Shown: positions 9,407-18,037, counted from the first letter of the stretch. The stretch is DNA of 59,370 nucleotides from Clostridia bacterium (GCA_017440465.1 JAFSHF010000006.1:1-59370); one strand, 5' to 3'. The notes: a model not told the origin generated them from the letters alone. Made by a program: numbers and translations.

Positions 9407-9445
9407 AATAAATCGGAACGCTTGCGTTCCGATTTATTTTTTATT
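9407..9445 (+). terminator. Terminator of gdhA
   Basis: Perfect long hairpin (9407-9421 with 9424-9438, apical pairs opening to form the loop) followed by T-rich sequence. Confidence 0.9.
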
Positions 9446-9470
9446 TTGAATCGAATATGGTATGGCAATA

Positions 9471-9498
9471 AAAAAGCACCTGCAAAAGCAGGTGCTTT
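9471..9498 (-). terminator. Terminator of the small membrane protein gene
   Basis: 11-bp stem (9473-9483 with 9488-9498), AAAA loop, followed on the minus strand by a T run. It lies 11 bases beyond the stop codon at 9510. Confidence 0.88.
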
Positions 9499-9509
9499 AA
9501 TGGTTTTTA

Positions 9510-9689
9510 TTACTCTTCGGTTGCGGGTTCTTCCGCGTCCTCTTCGGTGAAATCCGTCTCGAAAGAAAGATCGGCAGGGGCGATGGCGGCCTTTTTCTTC
9601 ATATGCTTTATGACCAGAACGGCAGCAGTCACTGCGGCGGCAACGCTCAGAATTACAGAAATTAAAATGATAATATGATTCTTTTTCAT
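9510..9689 (-). CDS. Small single-pass membrane protein, 59 aa
   Basis: Short gene read as MKKNHIIILISVILSVAAAV..., one membrane helix (about 6-28), a Lys-rich stop-transfer segment (KHMKKKAA) and an acidic tail rich in Glu/Asp (TEEDAEEPATEE). AAAGGGG lies ahead of the ATG, and a clean terminator follows its stop, which supports it being real although it is short. It lies 57 bases after the GtrA-like gene in the same direction. Function unknown. Confidence 0.7.
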   Translation of the reverse strand: MKKNHIIILISVILSVAAAVTAAVLVIKHMKKKAAIAPADLSFETDFTEEDAEEPATEE

Positions 9690-9746
9690 CCTTTTTCCCC
9701 TTTCGGTCGTTCACTTTAATTATTTTACCACAATTTGCGGCAAAAA

Positions 9747-10190
9747 TCAATCGTTTTTATCTTTAAAAATCCAAAATTGAAAGAGCAGGAAGTATAAAAC
9801 TTCTGCCAAAGCGCGGCAGATATAATTCATAATGATCGGATGTCCGGTGATATTTGCCAAAAAGATAGTGAGATAATTAATAACAAATTGAATGATAATG
9901 ACCGCCATAACGGTGATCATAATCTGCTTGAGAACAATAAAGATATCCTGATGAAGTTCCCGATAGACCCAATATTTTAAGATGGGGAAGAGCAGTAAAA
10001 ACCGCAGTAAAAAAGGTACCATTGCCACTTGCGGTTCGGGAAATAAAAACCGCTTCAAAAAGAATTCCGCCAAAGCGGTCACCAAGACGGCGGTAATAAA
10101 GCGCAAAATTTGCCCCTTGCGCCCGATTAAATAATCATAAAACTGATCGGCGCGCTGATTTAAATTCTTTTTTTCTTTCCGTTTCGCCAT
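9747..10190 (-). CDS. GtrA-like four-helix membrane protein
   Basis: 147 residues with a basic N-terminus and about four membrane helices (roughly 27-45, 55-72, 82-106, 120-143). It ends in FQFWIFKDKND, like the C-terminal FxxxRFWVF end of GtrA-family proteins, which are linked to polysaccharide or teichoic acid glycosylation and lipid-linked sugar transfer. No partner glycosyltransferase is encoded next to it, so the assignment rests on topology and the C-terminal motif only. Confidence 0.5.
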   Translation of the reverse strand: MAKRKEKKNLNQRADQFYDYLIGRKGQILRFITAVLVTALAEFFLKRFLFPEPQVAMVPFLLRFLLLFPILKYWVYRELHQDIFIVLKQIMITVMAVIIIQFVINYLTIFLANITGHPIIMNYICRALAEVLYFLLFQFWIFKDKND

Positions 10191-10434
10191 GGTGTTCCCT
10201 CCCTATTTTTTATCAGTATACCATAAATTTGGGCAGATGAAAAGGGCTATGCGAAAAAAACACAGCCCTTCTCACCCAAACAAAAGAGAAATATGAAAAG
10301 TGTGGCATCGACCACGCTTATAATTATAATGATTAAATATGAAATTGGTGTGAACGTCGTATTAATAAAGTTGACATTTTCCGATGAAAGGGGTATACTA
10401 ATCCAAGTATCATTAATTAAAGGAAGTGTTATCA
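10191..10434. other. Intergenic region between divergent genes
   Basis: No gene seen. It holds a TATACT-like -10 element facing the minus-strand GtrA-like gene near 10216, an imperfect hairpin around 10244-10272 (GGGCT/AGCCC arms around an A run) and the promoter of the Mrp-type gene. Confidence 0.5.
10371..10399 (+). promoter_or_regulatory. Sigma-A promoter of the Mrp-type gene
   Basis: TTGACA (10371-10376), 17-base spacer, TATACT (10394-10399). Confidence 0.88.
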
Positions 10435-11256
10435 ATGGGATGCACCCATAATTGCGAATCCTGCTCTTCCAACTGCTCCGGCAACAATAGCCCCGAGAGT
10501 ATGATGGAAAAGCCCCATGAATTAAGTAATGTTAAAAAGATCATCGGTGTTGTCAGCGGTAAGGGCGGTGTCGGCAAAAGTATGATCACCTCTCTTTCGG
10601 CGGTGGCAATGCAGCGCCGCGGGTTCCGCACAGCGATCTTGGATGCGGATATCACCGGCCCCTCCATCCCCAAGGCATTCGGTCTGCAGGGCAGAGCCGA
10701 GTCCGACGGAAACGCTCTCTATCCGGTCAATTCCAAAATGGGTACGCAGATTATGAGCCTTAATCTGCTGGTGGAGGATGAAGAATCCCCCGTGGTCTGG
10801 CGCGGCCCCATCATCGCCGGCGCGGTCAAGCAATTCTGGACCGATGTGATCTGGAATGATGTGGACTATATGTTTGTCGATATGCCGCCGGGCACCGGCG
10901 ATGTTCCTCTGACCGTCTTCCAATCCCTGCCGATCGACGGTATCATTGTGGTGACCTCGCCGCAGGATCTGGTATCAATGATCGTCGCCAAAGCGGTCAA
11001 GATGGCAAAGATGATGAATATCCCCATTTTAGGCATTGTGGAAAACTATAGCTATCTGCGCTGCCCCGATTGCGGCAAGGAAATTAAGGTCTTCGGCGAA
11101 AGCAAGCTGGAAGAGATCGCGAAAAAGAATGATCTGAAGATCTTGGCGCGCTTGCCCATCGATCCCGAGCTTGCATCCCTTTGCGATAAGGGAATGATCG
11201 AGCTCTTTGAAGGCGATTATGTCGAAACCATCGCTGATGCGCTCAGCCCTCAATAA
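10435..11256 (+). CDS. Mrp/NBP35-type Fe-S cluster carrier ATPase
   Basis: 273-residue P-loop ATPase. The N-terminal Cys cluster MGCTHNCESCSSNC is common to clostridial Mrp proteins. Deviant Walker A GKGGVGKS starts near residue 41; MPPGTGDVPLTVFQ and TSPQDLVSMIVAKAVKMA are typical of Mrp/ApbC. A Cys pair, CPDCGKE, sits near residue 210 where Mrp proteins hold the bridging Fe-S cluster. Likely role: carrying or assembling Fe-S clusters. Start: an in-frame GTG lies at 10426, but AAGGAAG is spaced correctly for the ATG at 10435. Confidence 0.92.
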   Translation: MGCTHNCESCSSNCSGNNSPESMMEKPHELSNVKKIIGVVSGKGGVGKSMITSLSAVAMQRRGFRTAILDADITGPSIPKAFGLQGRAESDGNALYPVNSKMGTQIMSLNLLVEDEESPVVWRGPIIAGAVKQFWTDVIWNDVDYMFVDMPPGTGDVPLTVFQSLPIDGIIVVTSPQDLVSMIVAKAVKMAKMMNIPILGIVENYSYLRCPDCGKEIKVFGESKLEEIAKKNDLKILARLPIDPELASLCDKGMIELFEGDYVETIADALSPQ

Positions 11257-11263
11257 TTGAATT

Positions 11264-11297
11264 AAAACCGAGATGCATTGCATCTCGGTTTTTTGCT
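11264..11297 (+). terminator. Terminator of the Mrp-type gene
   Basis: Perfect stem AAAACCGAGATGC / GCATCTCGGTTTT with a 3-base loop and T run; gpr starts 26 bases later. Confidence 0.9.
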
Positions 11298-11322
11298 TAT
11301 ACTACCTTTTGAGGTGATAAAA

Positions 11323-12189
11323 ATGAAGAGTCTTCCTTCGGATCTGATGATCGAACAGTTGGAAATGGCAAAGATGACCCTACCCAAAGGGGTGGAAAAC
11401 GAAGTTCAAACGCTGGAGCATTGCGTGGTGCATCAAGTTTCTATCCGCGATGAAGAAGGCGCAAAAGCGTTGGGGCGGGAGATGGGGCGATATGTCACCA
11501 TCGAAACCGATAAAAGTTATCAGATCGGCGAACCTGCCTTTGAAGAGATTGCTTCCGCCTTGGCAGATCAAATGAAGCGGATGCTTAAAAACCGCAAAAA
11601 GATTTTGGTGTTGGGGATCGGCAACCCCCATATCACCCCCGATAGTTTAGGCTCCAAGGCGGTGGAACGGCTGATGGTCACCCGCCCTTTAAAAGACCGC
11701 CCCAAGCAATATGCATCGGTCAGCGCGATGGCGGCATCGGTCTACGGTGTCAGCGGCATTGAAAGCGCCGAATTGGCGCAGGGGCTGGTTCAGTCCATCG
11801 CCCCCGAGGCAGTGATCTTGATCGATGCGATGGCAACGGCGCGTCTGGAACGCCTTTGCCAAACCATCCAACTTTCCGATTCGGGGTTGACCCCCGGCGG
11901 CGGGGTGGATAATACCCGCAAGGAGATCTCGGAAAAGACCTTGGGGGTGCCGGTCCTCTCGGTGGGGATGCCCACGGTGGTGGATTGCCGCGTGTTGCTT
12001 TGGCATGTCTTGGGGGAAGATTGGGAAAAATATAGTGTAAAACTACACCCTTTTGAAGAAAGCCTCATCGCCACCCCGCGCCAGATGGAGCTTGCCACCG
12101 ATATGGGCGCACGACTGATTGCCTTTGCCATCAATAAGGCACTGCATGGGGATATCTCTACCGAAGAAATTTTAAAGTATCTTTATTGA
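11323..12189 (+). CDS. gpr: Germination protease GPR
   Basis: 288 residues. GPR endopeptidase degrades small acid-soluble spore proteins at germination. Signatures: KKILVLGIGNPHITPDSLG, DAMATARLERLCQTIQLSDSGL, the GGGVDNTRKEIS block and GVPVLSVGMPTVVD. Start: GAGGTGAT precedes the ATG at 11323; the in-frame upstream extension lies in the terminator of the previous gene. A TATACTA element at about 11299-11305 could belong to a forespore (sigma F/G-type) promoter, but the -35 side is weak. gpr followed by spoIIP is the conserved order in spore formers. Confidence 0.93.
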   Translation: MKSLPSDLMIEQLEMAKMTLPKGVENEVQTLEHCVVHQVSIRDEEGAKALGREMGRYVTIETDKSYQIGEPAFEEIASALADQMKRMLKNRKKILVLGIGNPHITPDSLGSKAVERLMVTRPLKDRPKQYASVSAMAASVYGVSGIESAELAQGLVQSIAPEAVILIDAMATARLERLCQTIQLSDSGLTPGGGVDNTRKEISEKTLGVPVLSVGMPTVVDCRVLLWHVLGEDWEKYSVKLHPFEESLIATPRQMELATDMGARLIAFAINKALHGDISTEEILKYLY

Positions 12190-12239
12190 CTATTTGCGCT
12201 TGCTTGTGCATATGGTATAGGGAAAGGAAGTGTTTCCCC

Positions 12240-13253
12240 TTGCGTAAGTGGATAAGCATCGTTTTAATTTTGACCATCATTGTAGGGGCGGGGATTTATT
12301 GGGAACGCTGGCTGCCTTCCGCCACCGCCTTTGCCTTGCGCCAATATCAACCGATATCGATGAAAAATATCGGTATTTTTTTATTAAAGCATACCGACCC
12401 GATGATGAAAAATGTGGCGCGGTATCTGGCCTCCGCACCCGAAGAAGCGCCGGACGAGCTGTTTTTGTATTTTATGGAGCAGGAAGAGCCGACCGCCGCC
12501 GATGACTCGATGCAGGCGGCGAATCTTTCGGCAATTTCGGGCATCTATACGGAATATGACGGCACCGCGGTGGCAAACGCCACCGACTTTGACATCAGTC
12601 AAAATCTAAATGAAAGTGTAAAGATGCCGACCTTTACAGAAGGAAAGCCTGCCGTTTTGATCTACCATACCCATACCACCGAATGTTACCGCAATGCGGA
12701 AGGCATCACCAACACCGAAGATGAGTCCCAAAACGTGGTCGCGGTAGGGGAAGCGATGAAAAAGGTGTTTGAAGATGCGGGGTATGAGACCATCCATCTC
12801 AAAACGGTGCTCAATCGGGATTTCAATAACGCTTATCCCACCGCCCGTGCGGCGGTGGAAAAGGTTTTGAAAGAAAACCCGACCATTCAGGTGGTGCTGG
12901 ATGTCCATCGGGATTCCATCAGCAGTAATGGGGTGGATTATTATCCGGTCACCAAAGTCGATGGAAAGGAAGCGGCGCAGATTATGTTCGTCTGCGGCAC
13001 CGATGCCAAAGGACTTTCCCATCCAAATTGGCGGGAGAATTTTACATATGCGTTGCAGCTTTCCCGCAAGATGGGGGAGTTATACGGCGAATTATCCCGC
13101 CCTGTCAACCTGCGGCGCGATCGGTTCAATACCCATTTTACCCCCCATACATTGCTGGTGGAGGTGGGAAGCTCCGCCAATACCTTATCCCAAGCCGTCT
13201 ACGGTGGCGAGCTGACCGCCAAGGCAATGATCACCCTATGGAAAAATCCTTGA
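12240..13253 (+). CDS. spoIIP: Stage II sporulation protein P (spore peptidoglycan hydrolase)
   Basis: 337 residues: one N-terminal membrane helix (about 4-22), a variable stem, then the amidase/endopeptidase domain with VLIYHTHTTECY, VVLDVHRDSIS and LLVEVGSSANTLSQA, which supply the zinc-binding and catalytic His/Glu residues. SpoIIP acts with SpoIID and SpoIIM to thin septal peptidoglycan during engulfment. The start is taken as TTG at 12240 because AAAGGAAG lies 9 bases before it and the protein then begins with the usual basic residues plus helix. The upstream in-frame TTG at 12186 has no such site. It follows gpr by 50 bases. Confidence 0.92.
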   Translation: MRKWISIVLILTIIVGAGIYWERWLPSATAFALRQYQPISMKNIGIFLLKHTDPMMKNVARYLASAPEEAPDELFLYFMEQEEPTAADDSMQAANLSAISGIYTEYDGTAVANATDFDISQNLNESVKMPTFTEGKPAVLIYHTHTTECYRNAEGITNTEDESQNVVAVGEAMKKVFEDAGYETIHLKTVLNRDFNNAYPTARAAVEKVLKENPTIQVVLDVHRDSISSNGVDYYPVTKVDGKEAAQIMFVCGTDAKGLSHPNWRENFTYALQLSRKMGELYGELSRPVNLRRDRFNTHFTPHTLLVEVGSSANTLSQAVYGGELTAKAMITLWKNP

Positions 13254-13299
13254 TTATCTGCTTTGTTCGTTATATAATATTATTTAAGAATATTATATA
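13250..13299 (+). promoter_or_regulatory. Promoter with overlapping 11-bp inverted repeat (possible operator)
   Basis: TTGATT (13250-13255), 17-base spacer, TATAAT (13273-13278). An inverted repeat, TATATAATATT (13271-13281) and AATATTATATA (13289-13299), encloses the -10 in its left arm and nearly reaches the RBS of the desulfurase gene. This is good geometry for a repressor site. Confidence 0.65.
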
Positions 13300-13309
13300 G
13301 GAGAATAAA

Positions 13310-14425
13310 ATGGTCTATTTGGATAACAGCGCGACAACCAAACCCTATGCAGAAGTTTCGGCGCTGATCGCGGAGCAGGAGCAGAAGAATTTTGCCAACG
13401 CCTCCGCATTATATCGCTCCGCTGTGGCGGCGGAAGAGGGAATCCTTCAAGTAAAGTATGCCATTGCATCGGTGTTGCATTGCACCCCCGATGAGATCTT
13501 GCTGACAAGCGGGGGAACCTATTCCAATAATTTAGCGGTGTTGGGTGCCGCCGAGGCGAGAAAACGGATGGGAAACCGCATTGTTCTCTCAATGGTGGAG
13601 CATCCCAGTGTCTATGCCTGCGGCGCAGTACTGCAGGAGCGGGGGTTCGATGTGGTGTATGCCGCACCCACCGCCGAAGCCTTTGAAGAGGCGATCAATG
13701 AGAAGACGATCGTTGTGGCGGCGATGCTGGTCAATAATGAAGTGGGGAGTATTCTGCCCATCGCGCAGATCGCCCGCATCATCAAGCGCAAAAAAGCACC
13801 CGCCCATTTTCATGTGGATGGAGTGCAGGCGTTTTGCAAGATCCCCTGCAATGTCTCGACGCTGAAATGCGATAGTTTTTCCATCTCCGCCCATAAGCTC
13901 AAAGGCCCCAAGGGCATCGGCGCATTATACCTCAAAAAAGGGGTGCGGGTGAAGAATATCACCGTCGGCGGTGAGCAGGAAAAGGGCATCGTTCCCGGTA
14001 CCTATAACAGCCCTGCCGCCTTCGGTTTTGCCAAGGCGATTCAATTATACCAAAAGGAAGACCTCGGTCATTTGGAGCAGTTAAGAGCCCATTTTCTTGA
14101 GCGGGCAAAAAAGCTGCCCTTTGTGCAGATCAATTCCTCGCCCGAGGGTGTGCCGTATATTTTGAATATCTCTTGTATCGGCTATCTGGGCGAGAATATT
14201 CTTCACTATCTGGAAGAGCAAGAGATCTATGTTTCCCAAGGCTCTGCCTGCTCTTCCAAAAAGGCGCGCAGTCAATCGGTGTTGGCGCGGCTGGGAATGA
14301 ACGAGCAAAGCGTGATGGGCGCATTGCGGATCAGTTTCGGTATCGATACCACCGTCGAAGAGATCGACGCACTGATGGATGCGCTGGAAGCCGTCCCTCA
14401 AAAGATTCAGAAAATGTATAGATAA
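13310..14425 (+). CDS. Cysteine desulfurase (NifS/IscS-like)
   Basis: 371-residue PLP enzyme that removes sulfur from cysteine. Motifs: MVYLDNSATTKPY start, VEHPSV, VNNEVGSILPI, HVDGVQAF, the PLP lysine in SISAHKLKGPKGIGALYL, and the persulfide loop SQGSACSSKKA. AGGAG precedes the ATG. thiI follows 13 bases later, so this desulfurase most likely supplies sulfur to ThiI for tRNA 4-thiouridine (and possibly thiazole), as the NifZ-ThiI pair does in Bacillus. General Fe-S cluster supply is also possible; no iscU-like gene is nearby. Confidence 0.92.
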   Translation: MVYLDNSATTKPYAEVSALIAEQEQKNFANASALYRSAVAAEEGILQVKYAIASVLHCTPDEILLTSGGTYSNNLAVLGAAEARKRMGNRIVLSMVEHPSVYACGAVLQERGFDVVYAAPTAEAFEEAINEKTIVVAAMLVNNEVGSILPIAQIARIIKRKKAPAHFHVDGVQAFCKIPCNVSTLKCDSFSISAHKLKGPKGIGALYLKKGVRVKNITVGGEQEKGIVPGTYNSPAAFGFAKAIQLYQKEDLGHLEQLRAHFLERAKKLPFVQINSSPEGVPYILNISCIGYLGENILHYLEEQEIYVSQGSACSSKKARSQSVLARLGMNEQSVMGALRISFGIDTTVEEIDALMDALEAVPQKIQKMYR

Positions 14426-14438
14426 GGATGTTTTAAAA

Positions 14439-15602
14439 ATGGAACAAATGATTCTGGCAAAATGCGGCGAGATCGTATTAAAAGGGTTGAACCGCAGCCA
14501 TTTCGATTCAATTTTGCTGAAGAATTTAAAGGAGTCCCTGAAAGATTTAGGCTCTTTTGATATCAGCTTGGCGCAGTCCACCGTCTATGTGCGGGCGGTG
14601 GGGGAGGCGGATATGGACGAGGCGTTTGAACGCACCTGCCGTGTCTTCGGCTTTGCCGCCGTCTGCCGCGCCTATACCTGCGAAAAATCGATGGATGCGA
14701 TTTTGAAATTGGCAAAGGAATGTCTGGTCGATACCTTGGAAGAGGCGGAGACCTTTAAGGTGGAAGCCAAGCGCAGCGACAAGCGATTTCCCTTAAAATC
14801 GCCTGAGATCTGCCGCGAGGTCGGCGGTGCCTTGCTGGAAAAATTCCATCATTTGAAAGTCGATGTCCATAACCCCGATGTCACCGTCACCGTCGAGGTG
14901 CGGGATTTCGGTGCCTATATCCACGCGGTGCGGGTGCCGGGTGCGGGCGGAATGCCCTATGGCTCCAACGGACGCGCCTGCCTGCTGCTTTCGGGCGGCA
15001 TCGATAGCCCTGTGGCGGGCTATATGATGGCAAAGCGCGGCTTGAAACTCTCGGCGATCCACTTTTTCAGCCCGCCCTATACCGGCGAGCGCGCCAAGCA
15101 AAAGGTGCTCACCTTGGCAGAGCAGATGCGCGCGTATTGCCCGGGGATTAAAGTTCTGGTGGTGCATTTCACCGAGGTGCAGGAAGCCATCCGCGATCAT
15201 TGCAAGGAAGAATTTTTCACCGTCATTATGCGCCGCTTTATGATGCGGGTGGCGCGGGAATTGGAGCATCGCACCCGCAGCGGCTGCCTCATTACCGGCG
15301 AAAGTCTGGGGCAGGTCGCAAGCCAGACCATGGACGCCCTGCGACTGACCGATGGGGTGGTGGATTCCTTGATCTTGCGCCCCTTGATCGGGATGGATAA
15401 GGAAGAGATCGTGCGGATCTCCCGCAAGATCGGCACCTTTGAAACCTCCATCCAGCCCTATGAGGATTGTTGCACCGTCTTTACCCCCAAGCATCCCCGC
15501 ACCAAGCCGCTACTGCGGGATATCGAAAAAGAAGAAGCCAAATTAGATGTTGAAGCGCTGGTCTGGAAGGCGCTGGAAAATATTGAAATTGTGGAAGGAT
15601 AA
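14439..15602 (+). CDS. thiI: tRNA 4-thiouridine synthase ThiI
   Basis: 387 residues: N-terminal ferredoxin-like and THUMP region (about 60-165), then the PP-loop ATPase with LLLSGGIDSPVAGYM (starting near residue 182). The ending CTVFTPKHPRTKP is typical of Gram-positive ThiI. There is no C-terminal rhodanese domain, so sulfur transfer depends on the adjacent desulfurase. The start at 14439 follows AAGGATG; upstream in-frame codons overlap the desulfurase gene. Product: s4U8 in tRNA, a near-UV sensor base. Confidence 0.94.
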   Translation: MEQMILAKCGEIVLKGLNRSHFDSILLKNLKESLKDLGSFDISLAQSTVYVRAVGEADMDEAFERTCRVFGFAAVCRAYTCEKSMDAILKLAKECLVDTLEEAETFKVEAKRSDKRFPLKSPEICREVGGALLEKFHHLKVDVHNPDVTVTVEVRDFGAYIHAVRVPGAGGMPYGSNGRACLLLSGGIDSPVAGYMMAKRGLKLSAIHFFSPPYTGERAKQKVLTLAEQMRAYCPGIKVLVVHFTEVQEAIRDHCKEEFFTVIMRRFMMRVARELEHRTRSGCLITGESLGQVASQTMDALRLTDGVVDSLILRPLIGMDKEEIVRISRKIGTFETSIQPYEDCCTVFTPKHPRTKPLLRDIEKEEAKLDVEALVWKALENIEIVEG

Positions 15603-15608
15603 AAAAGT

Positions 15609-17255
15609 ATGAAATCTATCAAAAGACATTTGATCAGCGCGCTCGGAACAGTTTTGTTCGGCGCTGTATCCTATTATTTCACTCTGCCCGCTTTAAATAT
15701 TCATTCTTCGGGCCTGCTTACCTTTATCATCTCCCTTTGCATTGCTTATGGAGTGATCTATCTGGTGCTGGGGCTGAAAAAGCCCGCAGTTTCGGTTCTG
15801 GAAGTCAAGTTGGATAAAAAATCCTTGCTTTCTTTGCCCAAGACGATTAAAGTATTGCTGGCGATCATCGCCGCCTGCCTGCTGGTTGGCTTGATCGGCA
15901 ATATCGTCGGCGCCCGCATCTTCAATGCCGCCCGCTACCGCAATCTGCTGGAAGTTGAGGAGGGCAATTTCACCGAGGATGTCTCCGCCATCAGCTATGA
16001 CCAGATTCCCCGCTTGGATCTGGAATCGGCGCAAAAATTGGGCGATCGCAAGATGGGCGAGCTTTCGGATATGGTCAGCCAATTCTCTGTGATGGATAAT
16101 TATACTCAGATCAATTATAAGGGCCGCCCTGTCCGTGTCACTCCGCTGGAATATGTGGATGTTTTTAAATGGTTCTCCAATGTAAAAGAGGGTATCCCCG
16201 GTTACCTGATGATCGATATGGTGACGCAGGATGTGCAGTTGGTCCGCTTGGAAGAGGGGATGAAATATTCCACCGCCGAGCATTTCGGCCGCTATCTGGA
16301 ACGGCATCTGCGTTTCCAATATCCCACCAAGATCTTTGCTGAGCAGAATTTCGAAGTGGATGAGCAGGGCGTGCCCTATTGGATCTGCCCCACCTATACC
16401 TATCGCATCGGGCTTTATGCGGGCCGCGATATCGAGGGTGCGGTGCTGGTCAACGCCATCACCGGCGAAAGCACTTATTATAAAGTAGAGGAGATCCCCA
16501 GCTGGGTCGATCGTGTCTTTAACGCCGATTTGATCATCGAGCAATATGATTTCTACGGTACTTTGATCAATGGCTTCTGGAACTCGATTTTTGCCCAAAA
16601 GGACTGCCGTATCACCACCGACGGGTATAACTATATGGCGTTGGGCGATGATGTCTATATGTATACCGGCGTTACCAGCGTGGCCGCCGACCAATCCAAC
16701 ATCGGCTTTATTCTTTCCAACCAGCGTACCAAGGAGACCAAGTTCTATACCGTGGCGGGCGCGGAAGAATATTCGGCAATGAATTCTGCGCAGGGTCAGG
16801 TGCAGGAGATGCGCTATGTGGCGACCTTCCCGCTGTTGCTCAATATCAATAATGAGCCCACCTATTTTATGGCATTGAAGGATGCCAGCGCATTGGTGAA
16901 AATGTATGCGATGGTCAATGTTCAGCAATATCAGATCGTGGTCGCCGCCGATTCGCTGGAGGAATGTGAGCGCCGCTATATCGAAAAGATGAATAGTGCC
17001 GGCATCACCGAGCAACCGCAAGAGGCACCCATCACCGAAAAGACCGTTTCGGGTGTGATCGCTTCTATCCGCAGTGCGGTGGTCGACGGCAATACCTGCT
17101 TCTATTATCAACTGCAGGGTGTGGAAGGAACCTTCTCGCTGAGTATCGCCAAGGATGAGCGGGCAGTGACCCTGAATGTAGGGGATCAAGTCACCTTCAC
17201 CTATGATGAAAAGGCGGAATCTGCCATCATTCCCATCCGTAAATTAGAGTTTTAA
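15609..17255 (+). CDS. Large membrane protein of unknown function, 548 aa
   Basis: Three N-terminal membrane helices (about 7-27, 33-55, 80-102) anchor a long extracytoplasmic part rich in beta-strand patterns and Tyr (VDVFKWFSNVKEGIPGYLMI, YWICPTYTYRIGLYAGRD, YNYMALGDDVYMYTGVTSV). The region LVNAITGESTYYKVEEIPSW reads like a PepSY-style strand-turn unit, but this is only an impression. The last ~80 residues resemble a small beta-barrel (VSGVIASIRSAVVDGNTCFYYQLQG). No catalytic motif recognised. It starts 6 bases after thiI with its own terminator downstream, so it is probably co-transcribed with the sulfur genes. Confidence 0.75.
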   Translation: MKSIKRHLISALGTVLFGAVSYYFTLPALNIHSSGLLTFIISLCIAYGVIYLVLGLKKPAVSVLEVKLDKKSLLSLPKTIKVLLAIIAACLLVGLIGNIVGARIFNAARYRNLLEVEEGNFTEDVSAISYDQIPRLDLESAQKLGDRKMGELSDMVSQFSVMDNYTQINYKGRPVRVTPLEYVDVFKWFSNVKEGIPGYLMIDMVTQDVQLVRLEEGMKYSTAEHFGRYLERHLRFQYPTKIFAEQNFEVDEQGVPYWICPTYTYRIGLYAGRDIEGAVLVNAITGESTYYKVEEIPSWVDRVFNADLIIEQYDFYGTLINGFWNSIFAQKDCRITTDGYNYMALGDDVYMYTGVTSVAADQSNIGFILSNQRTKETKFYTVAGAEEYSAMNSAQGQVQEMRYVATFPLLLNINNEPTYFMALKDASALVKMYAMVNVQQYQIVVAADSLEECERRYIEKMNSAGITEQPQEAPITEKTVSGVIASIRSAVVDGNTCFYYQLQGVEGTFSLSIAKDERAVTLNVGDQVTFTYDEKAESAIIPIRKLEF

Positions 17256-17262
17256 AATCGTT

Positions 17263-17306
17263 TGCCCGCGCGCCGAAATCAGTGGCGCGCGGGCATTAAA
17301 AATTTT
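17263..17306 (+). terminator. Terminator of the desulfurase-thiI operon
   Basis: 12-bp GC-only stem (17263-17274 with 17284-17295), 9-base loop, then an A/T tail with a run of seven T. Confidence 0.85.
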
Positions 17307-17329
17307 TTTAAAAAATTATAAAAAAGTGC

Positions 17330-17358
17330 TTGACTTTCTTATAATGCTTTAGTATAAT
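17330..17358 (+). promoter_or_regulatory. Promoter of tRNA-Gly
   Basis: TTGACT (17330-17335), 17-base spacer, TATAAT (17353-17358). Confidence 0.9.
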
Positions 17359-17389
17359 ATAACACGTCGCCGGAACACCGGCGGAAAAT

Positions 17390-17465
17390 GCGGGTGTAGC
17401 TCATCTGGTAGAGCGCAACCTTGCCAAGGTTGAGGTAGCGAGTTCGAGCCTCGTCACCCGCTCCA
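17390..17465 (+). tRNA. tRNA-Gly (anticodon GCC), CCA encoded
   Basis: Complete cloverleaf: acceptor GCGGGTG/CACCCGC, D arm with GCTC...GAGC, anticodon stem CAACC/GGTTG with loop TTGCCAA, TTCGAGC T-loop, discriminator T and encoded CCA. Confidence 0.97.
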
Positions 17466-17468
17466 AAC

Positions 17469-17501
17469 AAAAATCCGTTCACGTAAGTGAGCGGATTTTT
17501 T
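17469..17501 (+). terminator. Terminator of tRNA-Gly
   Basis: 14-bp stem with one G-T wobble (17469-17482 with 17487-17500), GTAA loop, T run. Confidence 0.88.
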
Positions 17502-17514
17502 GTATTATTCACTA

Positions 17515-17613
17515 TTTGTTTTTCATCATTCATTATTCATTAAATAAAGAACAGATTTTTGAATGAATAATGAAAAATGAATGATGAATAATGAATGATG
17601 AATAATGAATGAT
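17515..17613 (+). repeat. AT-rich ATGAATGATGAATA repeats with inverted copy
   Basis: A 14-base unit (GAATGATGAATAAT) occurs about two and a half times at 17574-17613. An inverted version (TTCATCATTCATTATTCATT) lies at 17522-17541, so the block can fold back. It separates the tRNA-Gly terminator from the S23-type gene. Confidence 0.8.
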
Positions 17614-17663
17614 TTTAACTTTATTTTAATACAGTGCTATAATATTAAAAAGGAAGTGATAAA

Positions 17664-18020
17664 ATGAAAGAAAACATTTTAATAGATAAATCAATTACAT
17701 TTGCATCACGAATCGTTAAATTACATGATTTTTTAATTCGGAATAAAATAGGACTGCCCATTGCAAAGCAAATAATTCGTAGTGGTACAAGTATAGGTGC
17801 GAATATTAATGAAGCAAATTATGGGCAAAGTCCTGCAGATTTTATTTCGAAAATGCATATTGCCTTAAAAGAAACGGCGGAAACAGAATATTGGATTAAA
17901 TTGCTCAATATGTCTGAATATATAGACGATAAAATGAGCGAGTTGTTGCTTAATGATTGTTTAGAAATAAAAAGGATCTTGATTGCATCGATAAACACGG
18001 CAAAAGCAAACAACAATTAA
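17664..18020 (+). CDS. Four-helix-bundle protein, S23/IVP family
   Basis: 118 residues with the family core IIRSGTSIGANINEANYGQ, FISKMHIALKETAETEYWIKLL, and a C-terminal helix ending in SINTAKANNN. Members were first noted in 23S rRNA intervening sequences and share a fold with the Avd accessory protein of diversity-generating retroelements. Their function is unknown. AAAGGAAGTGAT precedes the ATG and TATAAT lies at about 17637. Visibly more AT-rich than its neighbours. A homologue lies at 33.1 kb; both are directly downstream of tRNA genes and beside repeat arrays. Confidence 0.9.
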   Translation: MKENILIDKSITFASRIVKLHDFLIRNKIGLPIAKQIIRSGTSIGANINEANYGQSPADFISKMHIALKETAETEYWIKLLNMSEYIDDKMSELLLNDCLEIKRILIASINTAKANNN

Positions 18021-18037
18021 TGGTATTCTCTATCGTA

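Noticed and set aside
9400-9750. 116-codon minus-strand frame in the gdhA/GtrA-like gap
   Set aside because: A different frame at the same place gives a 59-aa membrane protein with RBS and terminator; the 116-aa frame runs through two terminators.
17339-17533. 64-codon minus-strand frame opposite tRNA-Gly (contains GAGDEARTRYLNLG)
   Set aside because: It runs antisense through a complete tRNA, its promoter and terminator; this is a well-known artefact of tRNA antisense translation.
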